Below, piece after piece: positions 42,055-51,126 of a stretch of DNA of 64,000 bases (its first letter is position 1; each line of letters starts with the position of its first letter). Source of the stretch: Blastomussa wellsi (taxonomy: Eukaryota; Cnidaria; Anthozoa; Scleractinia; Plerogyridae); the NCBI GenBank assembly GCA_947652115.1, contig OX393565.1, forward strand, positions 22,943,847 through 23,007,846. The letters run 5' to 3'. The notes under the pieces were generated by a model. The model had not been told where the DNA came from, searched no databases, and worked only from the letters and a program-made list of their open reading frames with translations. Position numbers and translations under genes: made by a program.

Positions 42055-43838
42055 CAAAAACAAGTCAGATTAGGTGTCTCTTATATCTTAAAGGCAATAA
42101 GTGTTAATTAGATCCTGGTACCTTCAAATGTTCCATTCAAAACCTCCACAGTTATGTTTGTCAATTAAGATTGTACAAAATTATATCGAAAAAGGATAGA
42201 TCCACACCAAAGATATTTGGCTAACTTAAACGGTCACTGTCACGGGTATAACTTCAAAAATTCAACAGCCCAAAAACATGAGTACACCAATGGAAACCTA
42301 CAAACAGTGGTCAAGTTTGTTAAAATTTATTTTATTTTTTTTATGTTAAAATTACTATACCAGTGCACTGAAGCTAAATATGAAGTACAATCATTATGAT
42401 AAGATCAGGAGCTTTACCTGTACTGGTAGATCTCACCTTGAAAAAGTCAGGCTGACTTTTTCAAGTTCTGTCCGTGGTTTTTGGAAAAACTGATGAAAAC
42501 TATTCACGGTCACCCTCTTCCAAAAGCAATTTGCTTGATATCCATCTCTTTATGTTCTAGGAGCATTTCGTGCATGGGTGAAATACATAATATTGTGCCC
42601 ATTTTACTACAAAAGCCGAAAATGCCCGTGACAGTGTCCCTTAAAAAAACAGCTTTATTGGGTTACATTACCTATCCACAAAAATAATTATGGCAACAGA
42701 ATAAGAAGGAAAAAGAAAAACAAAAAAAAGGTTTTTGTACCCAAAGGCACAAGCAAAAATGAGACCTGGGGTCCCATACGTGATACTGCCTTTATGGATA
42801 CAACAACCTCGTTCCCAGGTCTTCTCCTTCCTGTCTCCTGGAGCATGAGGGGGCGGTGAGAGAGACCCTGGGAACGAGGTTGATGGATACAAAAAATTAT
42901 AAATTACACAATTATATCCAGCACATACTGTAAGTGTGCACTATGAGCGATGGTGTGTGCATGGTCTTACTTGTGACCAAGTACATGGGCGTTCCACGCC
43001 AAATGCTGTTTGCAAAAGACTTGACAAAGTTTGTTTCAAAAGTTTTTAAAGACATTGGTACTAGAGAATTTGTCTCATTCCCAGTCGTCTTTTATTTTCC
43101 CTCCTTCTCATCATTCCCCGTGCCTGCAACAGCAGTCGGAATAAAACTAACAAACCTGACTGTCCGTATAAAGCTGGTGTTCAAATGAAATGGGCCATTC
43201 CATTTAATATCCGCACCCCCCTCCCCCTATTGAGGGTCTTTGCTGTCTACTCCCTCAGAAAAGCAAGATCAAAGTGCTGACACAATCCCCCCTCAAAGCC
43301 GCCGACATAGCTGCCCCCTCAGAAATAACGTTTAAGAACCCTCCCCGTCCCCCTAGGATTTCCTTGACCCTCAATAGGGGCGGGGGGGGGGGGGGAGGCA
43401 AAACAATTGAATGGCCCAATAGCAGAATCAGAATCATTTTTTTTTTGGGGGGGGGTTGCATACAGGTTCAATGCTCACATATTCGGGCAATGTGTATTTT
43501 TTTCGGGCAGGGAGGTGCAGCTTTATCGCCACTCTAAACAATTAAGATATGTACTACTTGCCTTTCTAAATTTCTTAAGCCACTCGCTACTTTTTACGTC
43601 CCTGAGTTCTGTTCGGTCCTCTATTTTATAGCATCGTATTTTTTGATCCTCCAGCCACACAACAAGGTTTCTAAATTCTTCTTCGTCTGTATGGAGAACA
43701 GAAGGCCTTGTTTATACCAAGCGCTCACATAGTACACGTGGAAATTATGAAAGTAAAGCTCATTTCACATTACTTACTGTGCACATCAAAACTTTCAGGA
43801 TGATGATATCCTAAAGCCTTCAGTTTTCGTCGATACAT
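35689..43838 (-). CDS. RTRAF: RTRAF (RNA transcription, translation and transport factor; C14orf166/hCLE), complete, 8 exons, 248 aa
   Basis: Exons in transcript order (plus coordinates): 43778-43838, 43562-43686, 41693-41792, 41003-41098, 40170-40258, 38092-38154, 37950-38007, 35689-35843; 747 bp in all with continuous phase. The protein tracks human RTRAF (244 aa) from end to end. MYRRKLKALGYHHPESFD opens it. FRNLVVWLEDQKIR, VVDWLLAHAVRVEYAENAEKY and VDNPDLKAGV form the middle, and a highly conserved C-terminal helix closes it (HVTELRELQTKINEAIVAVQ, then NPKTDQSLG). Human RTRAF is a subunit of the RTCB-DDX1-FAM98 tRNA ligase complex and has roles at RNA polymerase II, in cap binding and in RNA granules. 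Intron 2 has a GC donor (AAAG|GCAAGT). The gene starts 268 bp from MGME1 on the opposite strand. Confidence 0.96.
37357..37488 (-). repeat. Family R fold-back, half copy
   Basis: CTGTGGTGCTGCGTCGGTGG through CGTAAAGAGATTCAAGAGCT matches one arm of the copies at 27985-28197 and 41810-42055. The second arm is absent; SINE-type sequence follows directly. Confidence 0.85.
37488..37850 (-). mobile_element. SINE family 1, antisense, internally interrupted
   Basis: TAGTGGCCCATCAGGCCAAG (37490) matches the inverted tail. CTGGATGAAGAGAGGCACTG to TAACCATTAGGTCATTG (37713-37840) matches the inverted body and tRNA head. The segment between them is unrelated or rearranged. Confidence 0.7.
38188..38955. 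repeat. Fold-back element, family F, copy 2 (interrupted)
   Basis: Ends AAAGTGCAACCTAATCCCC and GGGGTTAGGTGCACTTT are inverse, and inner ends (GTCGTAAGGAGCATGGGTC / GACCCACGCCCCTTCTGAC) match the element at 22058-22480. The right arm is split by a 320-bp insertion (38489-38808). Located in RTRAF intron 5. Confidence 0.88.
38489..38808 (+). mobile_element. Retroposon with A-rich tail and 8-bp target-site duplication
   Basis: A 320-bp insertion into the family F fold-back. The target sequence ACAAATGA occurs on the left (38481-38488) and again on the right (38809-38816). The insert ends in AATAAAAAAAACAAAAAAAA, as expected for a reverse-transcribed RNA. The body has many TAAGTA/GTAATG motifs and no coding frame. 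Confidence 0.8.
39048..39351 (-). mobile_element. SINE family 1, antisense, near full length, with (GA)n expansion
   Basis: Reading on minus it has the tRNA head (B box CCGAGTTCAAGCCC near 39297-39310), the TTGGGCAAGACACTTAAATC body and the CCGGGATAAGCTCCGG tail. A (GA)n run at 39219-39246 interrupts the body where other copies read CTCTTCATCCAGGTG. It lies in RTRAF intron 5. Confidence 0.85.
39352..40169. other. RTRAF intron 5, remainder
   Basis: Non-coding. A short SINE-body fragment lies near 39515-39560 (ACCCAGGTGTATAAATGGGT) and a possible SINE-head relic at 39990-40080. No gene. Confidence 0.5.
40259..41002. other. RTRAF intron 4
   Basis: Non-coding. A repeat is suggested by CTAGTGGCTAG/ACTAGCC-type blocks at 40430-40500 and 40755-40840, arranged partly inverse. 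No gene. Confidence 0.45.
41810..42055. repeat. Fold-back element, family R, full copy
   Basis: Near-perfect arms: GGTTTTATCAACTGGGTTGA ... CGAGCGTTAGCCCTTCGTC and its inverse meet around GGAGCGAAT at 41905-41913. A one-sided tail (GACGCAGCACCACAGTTTC) follows. It lies in RTRAF intron 2, about 20 bp from exon 3. Confidence 0.92.
42436..42465. repeat. Short palindrome
   Basis: CTTGAAAAAGTCAGGCTGAC and its inverse overlap in a hairpin. A diverged relative lies at 36328-36358. Confidence 0.7.
42805..42885. repeat. Small inverted repeat (MITE-like)
   Basis: CAACCTCGTTCCCAGG at the left and CCTGGGAACGAGGTTG at the right are exact inverses. They are flanked by a short direct match (TATGGATACAA / GATGGATACAA) that could be a target duplication. 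In RTRAF intron 2. Confidence 0.75.
43189..43425. repeat. Fold-back with C-rich/G-rich arms
   Basis: TGGGCCATTCCATT at the left and AATTGAATGGCCCA at the right are inverse ends. The inner CCCTATTGAGGGTC and GACCCTCAATAGGGG also pair. The poly-G run at 43382-43395 is part of the element. In RTRAF intron 2. Confidence 0.8.
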
Positions 43839-44106
43839 TGTTAAATAAATATGTAGCAGAGTTTTACAATTATGCAATCTGCGAGTTGCGACACGGTTCC
43901 GGCGCTTTTCGAGTTTGAAAAGATCGGGATAATTGGAGAGGGACTTGCCCGAGAATGATCGCGGGCTCACGCAAGATGCAAAATGGCGGACGGATGAGAA
44001 GAAATTGCCCGCGATTGTCCGCGTAAAGTTAATTACTAATTTACTGTTTTGAACTTTTAAATCATCTGACGAGCTAGAGAGTGGATTTTGATCATCAGTT
44101 AAAAGA
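43839..44106. promoter_or_regulatory. Bidirectional promoter of RTRAF and MGME1
   Basis: The two start codons are 268 bp apart on opposite strands. The interval is CpG-richer than its surroundings, has no obvious TATA box, and contains a YY1-type motif (CAAAATGGCGGA, 43979-43990). That motif is typical of TATA-less promoters of housekeeping and mitochondrial-protein genes. Transcription start sites are not determined. Confidence 0.7.
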
Positions 44107-45342
44107 ATGGTGTGTTTGTGGAGACATTTGTTTTATCGCGGTGTCTATGGTTCCCCGGGTTCCCTGGCCGCTCATGAGAGAGGAATAGATCGTCTGCTGA
44201 GGTATAATTATGGTTGTGAAAGTTTTTGTAGAAGAGTCCACGCGGACAGGACTACTTCATCAGAATTTTGGTTCGATCTGGGTAAACTTGAAACAATGAA
44301 CCGTCGAGAACTGCAACAGTTGTGCAAGAAGTGTGGTATTAAGGCAAACAGCAAGAACTCTACACTTATAAAAGACTTGAAGGGTTTCCACAGCTCCCAT
44401 CTAATGGATTCATCGTCAATTCTTCACTACCCTTTCATAGCCCAGACTAAGGATTCCCATGCTAATTGTTCATCGTTAGTTCCAAATAAAAGTAACAAGA
44501 AGTTGTTTCTTGCAAATAGAATGAAACTAGATAAAAATCTCAGCCTGTTTAGGTCTGTCGAGTCTCCTGGTCAGTGGATAAGTGGCGAGGTGGAAAAGCT
44601 TAACAAGACGGTTAAATCAAAAGGAATTATCAGCAAAACTGTTGGAGAGTACAAAGGTGTCACAGATGAAATTCAACACAGTGACTTGATACTTAGTAAA
44701 GATATGTATTTAGCAAGAAATGCTAGTGTTTCCACAGTCTTAAATAGCACATCAAACAGGCTTTTCATGATCAGCCGCTGGCAGAAACAACAGATAGAAA
44801 GTATGGGTAAAGAGAAGTTTAGCGAGTATAGAAATGCATTAGCAACAAGCGGTCGCAAATTTCACTCATGTGTGACTGACATTCTGCATGGTGAGGCAGA
44901 CCAAAGTGGACATTTTCCAGAAATTGTTTCAGGCTTCATCAAAAGTGTCTCCAAGACAGGCATCCTAAAGCTTCTCACCAAAGACAAAGTGTTAGCCACT
45001 GAGGAGAATGTGACGCATTCTTCTATTGGCTACTCTGGGACTTTCGATGGTCTGGCCATTTATAATGGAGTGCCATGTGTGATCGAGTGGAAAACATCAC
45101 AAAAACCCAGACCAACTCTGGAGAGTTGTTATGATGCCCCCTTGCAAGTCGTGGCTTATGCTGGAGCTATTAATTCTTATCCTGTAATGAGGATTCCTGT
45201 AACAAATTGTATGATCGTCATCGCTCATCAGGATGGCTCAGAGGCGGATGTTCATTGGATGGATTTGGATACTTGTGAGAAATTTTGGAAACTCTGGTTA
45301 ATCAAAGTTTTAGACTACAAGGAGAAAATTGAAGGTTGTTAG
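44107..45342 (+). CDS. MGME1: MGME1, mitochondrial genome maintenance exonuclease 1, single exon, 411 aa
   Basis: The C-terminal half is a PD-(D/E)XK nuclease of the MGME1 type: YRNALATSGRKFHSCV, GYSGTFDGLA (Asp314), CVIEWKTSQKPRP (Glu327, Lys329) and DAPLQVVAYAGAIN. MGME1 trims displaced single-stranded flaps and helps degrade linear mtDNA in mitochondria. Human MGME1 reads DWK where this protein has EWK, a conservative change. The N-terminus is basic (CLWRHLFYRGV...RRVH) and fits a mitochondrial presequence. Residues about 61-93 (MNRRELQQLCKKCGIKANS...) resemble a SAP helix-hinge-helix motif. An in-frame TGA upstream of the ATG supports this start. Length exceeds the human protein (344) mostly at the N-terminal side. 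Coding region intronless. Confidence 0.95.
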   Translation: MVCLWRHLFYRGVYGSPGSLAAHERGIDRLLRYNYGCESFCRRVHADRTTSSEFWFDLGKLETMNRRELQQLCKKCGIKANSKNSTLIKDLKGFHSSHLMDSSSILHYPFIAQTKDSHANCSSLVPNKSNKKLFLANRMKLDKNLSLFRSVESPGQWISGEVEKLNKTVKSKGIISKTVGEYKGVTDEIQHSDLILSKDMYLARNASVSTVLNSTSNRLFMISRWQKQQIESMGKEKFSEYRNALATSGRKFHSCVTDILHGEADQSGHFPEIVSGFIKSVSKTGILKLLTKDKVLATEENVTHSSIGYSGTFDGLAIYNGVPCVIEWKTSQKPRPTLESCYDAPLQVVAYAGAINSYPVMRIPVTNCMIVIAHQDGSEADVHWMDLDTCEKFWKLWLIKVLDYKEKIEGC

Positions 45343-45442
45343 TAGTAAAAGAATTAATGAAACAAAAGGCCATTGTTCTGTGTCATATAGAGTCTGAGGT
45401 AGATGTTCATCTAAATGACTGTAAATTTTCTAAAGATTTAAG

Positions 45443-45448
45443 AATAAA
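45443..45448 (+). terminator. Poly(A) signal AATAAA for MGME1
   Basis: Canonical hexamer about 100 bp after the stop codon at 45340-45342. Confidence 0.7.
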
Positions 45449-45914
45449 TTTGAACTTTGATATATGATACATTTGCATTCCCATGCTCTGTGTAGCCTAT
45501 ATGGTAAGTATTCAGAGGCAAGGTAGAGGGTAAAACGAGAGGCGCAAAACATTTGAATGCCAGGCATGCAGGCGATGTTTGTTTTGTTGGGCATATTTAC
45601 TGGTTCCTCTGATTGGAATTACTGTTGTATTACCAGCCTCAAATGACACAATTTATAAAAATGTATAAGCTTGAGGCAATGCAAAATATGTTCCCCTAAA
45701 TAACGGCACTTCACCCGAATTCCCCGATTTTAAAAGTTCTTGGGATGACGTTTCAACGACGTTGCTTCGGAAGTGCTCGAAGCGACCTCGGGAATCTTCG
45801 GACAACTTCGGAAATGACCAGGTTGTCTTCGAAAACCCTGACAGAAGTCTCACGCTTTTGACTCGGAAAAAGTTGGCAGGTATACGTTCGGCGTTCTGCA
45901 AATTACCCCTGCCA

Positions 45915-46018
45915 TCGAAATCCTGCTCGAAATCCCAAATGGAAAACCAACTCGAAATCCAACGCAACATCCTACTCGAAATCCTAACTCGTGATCCAAC
46001 TCGAAATCCTAACTCAGT
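45915..46018. repeat. Degenerate tandem repeat built on ACTCGAAATCC
   Basis: Six or seven imperfect copies of an 11-12-bp unit (CTCGAAATCC with short spacers). Confidence 0.8.
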
Positions 46019-46111
46019 AAATAGGCAATCTCCCGGGAGAAAGGTATCGCCTGAAATATCTCCCTTTCAACGCCCAGCTCGCAGGCATTCAAGTCATTTT
46101 CGCTACTACTT

Positions 46112-46283
46112 AAAGGTGGATTTCCACTGTCCCGTATTTTTTTACGTGCGTTTACGTGCGCAAAAAAAATTTAGAGACAATGTATGAACGACTAGCGTAA
46201 ACGTGTACGCAAGTTTTCCATACATCGTCTCTAATTTTATTTACGCACGTGAAAAATTACGCGACAGTGGAAATCCACCTTAA
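46112..46283. mobile_element. MITE with about 20-bp terminal inverted repeats
   Basis: TAAAGGTGGATTTCCACTGT at the left and ACAGTGGAAATCCACCTTAA at the right. Inner ACGTGCGTTTACGTGCG and CGCACGT... blocks also pair, so the whole 170 bp folds. No coding capacity. Confidence 0.85.
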
Positions 46284-46812
46284 AGGAGCTACGTCACGGA
46301 AACACATCTTCAAAAAACTGGCAAGTTTTTTAAAGTTTTTCGTTTGTAATCGGTCTACATCGTGGTCATTCGAAACAATCCTTGTATAATTTCAGATTTT
46401 ATTATTCCGTTGGTGTGTTTCGGCATTAGAAAGCTCTTACTTTTATATTTCCTTTAATTTGAAAGCAAATGGGAAAATGACTACAAATTACGTGACACTG
46501 CTCCTTCAAAGCGGTTATAGGGAGTGCTTTGAGGAAAGTTTTTACAATTAAGTTATTCCGCTAAAGGAAATTGGCTTCAGAGGGAAGGAATAACATAAAT
46601 CACCAAAGCTTTATTTTTAAGGCCCAAATTTAACTAGAAGCCAGCTACGGTAGAACCCGGCGTAGAAGGATACCCCTTTAAAGAGCCATGCGTTTGCTAT
46701 TGTTTACATGCAAGAGTTTAGGTATTATATTTTACGCGGAGCATATCGAAACGAAATAGATAACTAAGAAACTTGCTGTAGATAATTAAAACACTTCCTT
46801 CCTGTAACTTAC

Positions 46813-46994
46813 AGCAATGCAATTCGCCATTTCCACATCTCCCATAATACACCTTGTTTGCTCCCCAAAATTTTGTAGAACCTTAACTGAAGTGAAACTC
46901 AGGACAGTGCTTACGCAATTTTTTTTTTCTTTTTTTTTTTTTTTGGGGGGGGGGGGGGGGGGCAACAAGGTGTGTTATGGGAGATGTGGAAATG
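46813..46994. repeat. Fold-back repeat, family N, copy 2
   Basis: CGCCATTTCCACATCTCCCA at the left and TGGGAGATGTGGAAATG at the right are inverse ends, and CACCTTGTTTGC pairs with CAACAAGGTG. T and G runs (46920-46962) fill the centre. Related to 29958-30150. Confidence 0.85.
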
Positions 46995-47329
46995 CACAGC
47001 ATGAAAAGAAAACTTTACTGCGGTGTAAAGCCGACGTAAATGTCTACTTTGCGAAGCTTTACAGCACCTTTAATATTTTTAAAGCTGGTCTTTACATCAG
47101 CTTTACACTCACATTAAAGCTTGCGTAATGAGACTTATAAGCAAGCTTTACGTTGCCCTAAAGTTTTGTAAATGTCATCTTTACGTCAAGTTTACATCAA
47201 CTTTACGCACAGTGACGTAAGTGCGGGTTTCAAATCTTTACTGAGCTTTACTGCATAAAGTTAAATATGCAACTTCACGAATATTTACGCCAGCTTTACT
47301 TTTTCGTAAATCTCGTTTTTCGTGCTGTG
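46995..47329. mobile_element. MITE, family C, copy 1
   Basis: Terminal CACAGCATGAAAA (left) and TTTTTCGTGCTGTG (right). The interior is rich in TTTACG/AAGCTTTAC motifs shared with the copy at 49429-49695 (AACTTTACTGCGGTGTAAAG near the left end of both). It abuts the family N fold-back. Confidence 0.85.
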
Positions 47330-47778
47330 ATAGCGAAGATTATAATGCCCCATGATGGCATCGAAGATGGCGGGGCTGACTGGGGCCCTTTTTTAAGCTC
47401 CCTTTTATGCGTATCCTTACTACGCACGCACGAAATTCGCAATGTCCAGAACGTGCGCGCTGAGGAAAAATTGTAAGCACACAAAAGGAAGAGGCCGTTG
47501 CGTTAACGTTCAGTCATGTCCAATATACACAAACTGATACGGTTCGAAACTACAACTTTACGATCCGTTCAGTTTGACAGAACGTAAAAGAGAGTTTTCG
47601 GTCCGTATACGATCTCATGAGGGGGACTTGGAATATAAATCACGTGTTATTTGAGCGAAGGGGTGAAACGGCGCTTGTCTATCCGTACGGTTTGTACAGA
47701 TAGTAAGCGCAATCTACGGTCCGTATACGGTCCGTAAAATGAATTTCATTAAGGGGACTAATAATCACAGCGATAAAG
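47330..47778. other. Unassigned intergenic sequence
   Basis: A patch with GAAGATGGCGG at 47361 and a CpG-rich stretch to 47470 could be a promoter, but no gene can be traced from it. Repeated CGGTCCGTA motifs occur at 47600-47740. Confidence 0.35.
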
Positions 47779-48165
47779 TGATAAACACATATTCCTCGTT
47801 CTAAGCGTGCGACCCTGAGCGCGAGATCCCAAAGCGATAAACACAATATATATTGCTCGTTCTTAATCCTCCGATCCTAAGAGCGAGAGCCCAAAGCGAT
47901 AAACACATATTCCTCGTTCTAAGCGTCCGACCCTGAGCGCGAGATCCCAAAGCGATAAACACAAGATATATATTGCTCGTTCTTAATCCTCCGATCCTAA
48001 GAGCGAGAGCCCAAAGCGATAAACACAATATATATTCCTCGTTCTTAATCCTCCGATCCTAAGCGCGAGAGCCCAAAGTGATGAACACAATATATATTCC
48101 TCGTTCTTAATCGTCCAATCCTAGGCGCGAGAGCCCAAAGCGATAATCACAATATACATTCCTCA
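47779..48165. repeat. Minisatellite, about 57-63-bp unit, roughly seven copies
   Basis: Each unit contains GATAAACACA, an optional ATATAT, TCCTCGTTCT, then CC(G/A)A(C/T)CCT...GCGAGA and CCCAAAGC. Two unit variants (CATATTCCTCG and CAATATATATTGCTCG types) partly alternate, giving a higher-order pattern. Confidence 0.92.
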
Positions 48166-49331
48166 CAACCCTCTTAACGTTTCTTTAAATGCTCGGTGAC
48201 CAACATTTTTTTAAGGATCAGTTTATTAACTATTATCTACGTTTTGCGAAAAAAAACATCTATTGATTGATAGTTTTAAATTTTTATTTTTTTTTGTCCC
48301 GCGTACGTTCCATTTCCTCTTTTTGAGCTTTTCGTTTTGCTGTACGACGATCTCAAATGCTTCTTTCAGGGTTAATACTTATAAAAAGTATGGCAACGCT
48401 AGGAATTATTTACTCAACAGACGTACTTCTACGTTTGCCTCCGTTGACTCATCTTTGATGTTTTTAACAATAATCCTTGAAGACCGTGTTGGATTACGTG
48501 CGCCAATTTGTCAAAATCAGGTACCCCATGCTTTATCTCTGAAACGATGTCTGTGACCCCATTATTGCTTTTCTGGGGCAAGTAACTCATTATCTGACGG
48601 CAGTAAAAGTTTTTAAACTTGAAATCTATCAGAGATCGACTAGAACATTTTCGCGAGAAAGTGTCTGTTATCAGAGGTGTCCGCAGAACATTTTTTGGCT
48701 GAACACTTCCTACTAAAATCCATTTGCAGAACCATCTTACATTTTCGAATATAGAAGGCAAAAGGCGCTTGAACAAATTCGCAATGATTTCCTATCTCGA
48801 CGTCGCCGTTTTCCTTTTAACTTCACACTAAGTTTCCCAACGAACATTTTCGGGTTCATAACGCACTAGACAAATCGCTCGATCCCACCAATAGATTACT
48901 TGTGAAAGTTGCAAAAAAATGTTTATAGCACTCATTATTTCTTCAGGGCATCTGAGCCTGTGACGCCAGCTGATTTTACATCCCACGGTTTGGAGTCTTT
49001 CCTTCCTCGCGTGTTATTTTTAACAGTGTATTCCGGAACATTAATAAATTCAAAACGCCACTTTCCTTGCAGTAATTATTGGTCTCATCAGCTGGGGAAA
49101 CACCTGCCCTTCACAACAACTGGCTGTCATTACTTTTGACTGACAACTGCAGTTCAGATTTCTCCTCCACAACAGGTTTATCCGTACGCCTTTGTATCGA
49201 TTTGTATCTGGCGTTTTGTGTTTTTCTTTTACGTAGATAATTTTACTCTTGTATTTATTTGAGAGCTAGAAACCGTTTACTGTGTGATTAGGAATAAATG
49301 CGCCTGTGCCTGGCTGCCCGAAATAACCACC
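48166..49331. other. Unassigned intergenic sequence
   Basis: No gene family recognised. A 115-codon minus-strand frame (48429-48776) has no recognisable domain and no supporting splice context, so it is left unannotated. Confidence 0.4.
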
Positions 49332-49805
49332 ATTGGCGAGTCACGAGTCAAGTTCGAGTCAATGTTTTTCTTTTTTTTTTTTCGCCTTTTCTCCTTTTCT
49401 TAAATAAATATAGTTTAATTTGACTATACACAGCATGGAAAGATAACTTTACTGCGGTGTAAAGCCAGCTTAAAGCTGGCGTAATCGTCCCCTTTTAGCT
49501 CCTTTACGCTCCCTTTCAGTTTTTTAAAGCTGACCTTTATGCCAGCTTTACACTCATAATTAAAGCTTGAGTAAATGCATTTAAACATTTAAGTAACTTT
49601 AACAAGCTTTAAGTCATAGCGTAAAGTTGGTTAACCAACTTTCAGAAGGTTTAAATCAACTTTAATTTTACGTAAATCTCCATTTTCGTGCTGTGTTCGA
49701 GATTTTGTTCGGCAATAACAATTACTACAGGCAAACTATATTATTAAAAGGAAGAAAAGGCGAAAAAAAATTGACTCGTGCCTCGAACTTGACTCGTGCT
49801 ACGAC
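49332..49805. repeat. Fold-back element split by a family C MITE
   Basis: GCGAGTCACGAGTCAAGTTC plus CGCCTTTTCTCC on the left is the inverse of GGAAGAAAAGGCG plus GACTCGTGCCTCGAACTTGA on the right. The spacer consists almost entirely of the MITE at 49429-49695. Confidence 0.8.
49429..49695. mobile_element. MITE, family C, copy 2
   Basis: Ends CACAGCATGGAAA and TTTTCGTGCTGTG match copy 1 at 46995-47329. The interior is shorter but shares AACTTTACTGCGGTGTAAAG and TTTACGTAAATCTC-type ends. Confidence 0.85.
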
Positions 49806-50170
49806 TAAACTCTAATTAAAACGTACGCTGCGCGAAAAGCCAAATATTCGGGCCAGAATTAGCCTGCGTGGTTGGAAATACACCCGGGATATCCTATTAG
49901 AATCCGGCCTGTTTTCCATATTCAAATTGAACATTCCAGGTGTGCATGACGTATTCAATATTGAATACTCGTGAATACTCCAGGGAAACTTCACGTATTC
50001 AAATCGAATACTCTTGAACACTTTACGTATTGCGTACGCCTTGAATACTCTTGGATTCGATGGCATCACAATGACGTTTTCGAGGATAGAATACTCCAGA
50101 ATATTTTTCATTTGGCGCAGTGGTACAAGACAAACAACACATTTAAAAAAATAACGGAGAAATGAAAAAT

Positions 50171-50312
50171 ACCACCCCGACCTCGACCCCGGCCCCGACC
50201 TCGGCCCCGAGTCGGCGTTTCACCGACACCCAAAATAAAGGCATCGAGAACTTTTTTTGGGGTGTCGGTAAAACGCCGACTCGGGGTCGGTGCCGGGGCT
50301 GGGGCCGGGGTC
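50171..50312. repeat. GC-rich palindrome
   Basis: GACCCCGGCCCCGACCTCGG ... CGGCGTTTCACCGACACCC is inverted as GGGTGTCGGTAAAACGCCG ... GGGGCCGGGGTC around an A/T spacer. Part of this unit recurs at 53980-54085. Confidence 0.88.
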
Positions 50313-51126
50313 TAATGGATGAGAACGCGTAACGGCGAGTGCGTAACAATAGGGAAATCGGAACCAACCAAGGCTAATCAAAGTGAATGGAAACAAATTC
50401 ACGCTACCTTAACATCGTACGATCAAAAACACATCACCCGAAATAAGGAAAAAAAGAACACTACTGGAGCTCAACACTCGTATAGTAAGTTATTGCCCTT
50501 TCGTCTTAGCTATGAGATATATCCTTTACGTGAGAGGGTATTTTGACCTCCAAATGGTCTGGATAATAGCAGGCAAGTAACTATTTTTAGGAAATCGACA
50601 ACAACTTTAAGTTTAAAACAAGATATGTTTCGATCGTTCAACAATCATCTTCAGTTGTGAATTCGTTTGCAAGTTCAAGCAAGCAATGGCGTATGAGTCA
50701 AAACGTGATACAATTCAAAATTTTAAGAAGCGCGAGACACTTGCGCGAGCACCACACTTAACACAAGGAAGACAATTGTAAAGAATAGAAATAATTACAA
50801 TGATTATAACGCAAAATGTTATGAAAAAATATGAAATAAACCGGTGCTAAAAAAACGTGTATACATAAAGAATAATATCAGAACGAGAGAGTTAAGTCAG
50901 CATGTTTCAGCTGCTTATTTAAAGTGGGATTCTCCCATGATGTGCATTGCTTCATTCAACATAAGTTGTAGCTTGTTGGGTGCACAATCCACGATGGAAA
51001 AGCAGTTCTTATTAGCTATACGCGTGAGTTCCTGTCCCTGTTCTGCTCACGAGCGCGCGTCGAGAAATGTCGGCTAGTCTCGCCGTAACAGGAATTACAC
51101 CCGGCACACGAAAACGTGTAGACAAC

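Larger units (their letters stand above)
45449..46812. other. Intergenic sequence downstream of MGME1
   Basis: No gene supported. It contains a degenerate short tandem repeat (45915-46018) and a MITE (46112-46283). A 141-codon frame at 45762-46187 runs through both and is rejected as coding. Confidence 0.55.

Noticed and set aside
45762..46187. 141-codon plus-strand frame downstream of MGME1
   Set aside because: It runs through a tandem repeat and into a MITE, has no recognisable domain and no splice or promoter context.
47345..47480. Promoter of an unseen gene at a GAAGATGGCGG motif
   Set aside because: No coding exon or transcript-like structure follows on either strand before the minisatellite.
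47779..48165. CRISPR-like array
   Set aside because: The units are tandem with no unique spacers, and the genome is animal.
48429..48776. 115-codon minus-strand frame
   Set aside because: No family recognised; surrounded by repeats. Left as unassigned, since chance open frames of this size are expected in AT-rich DNA.
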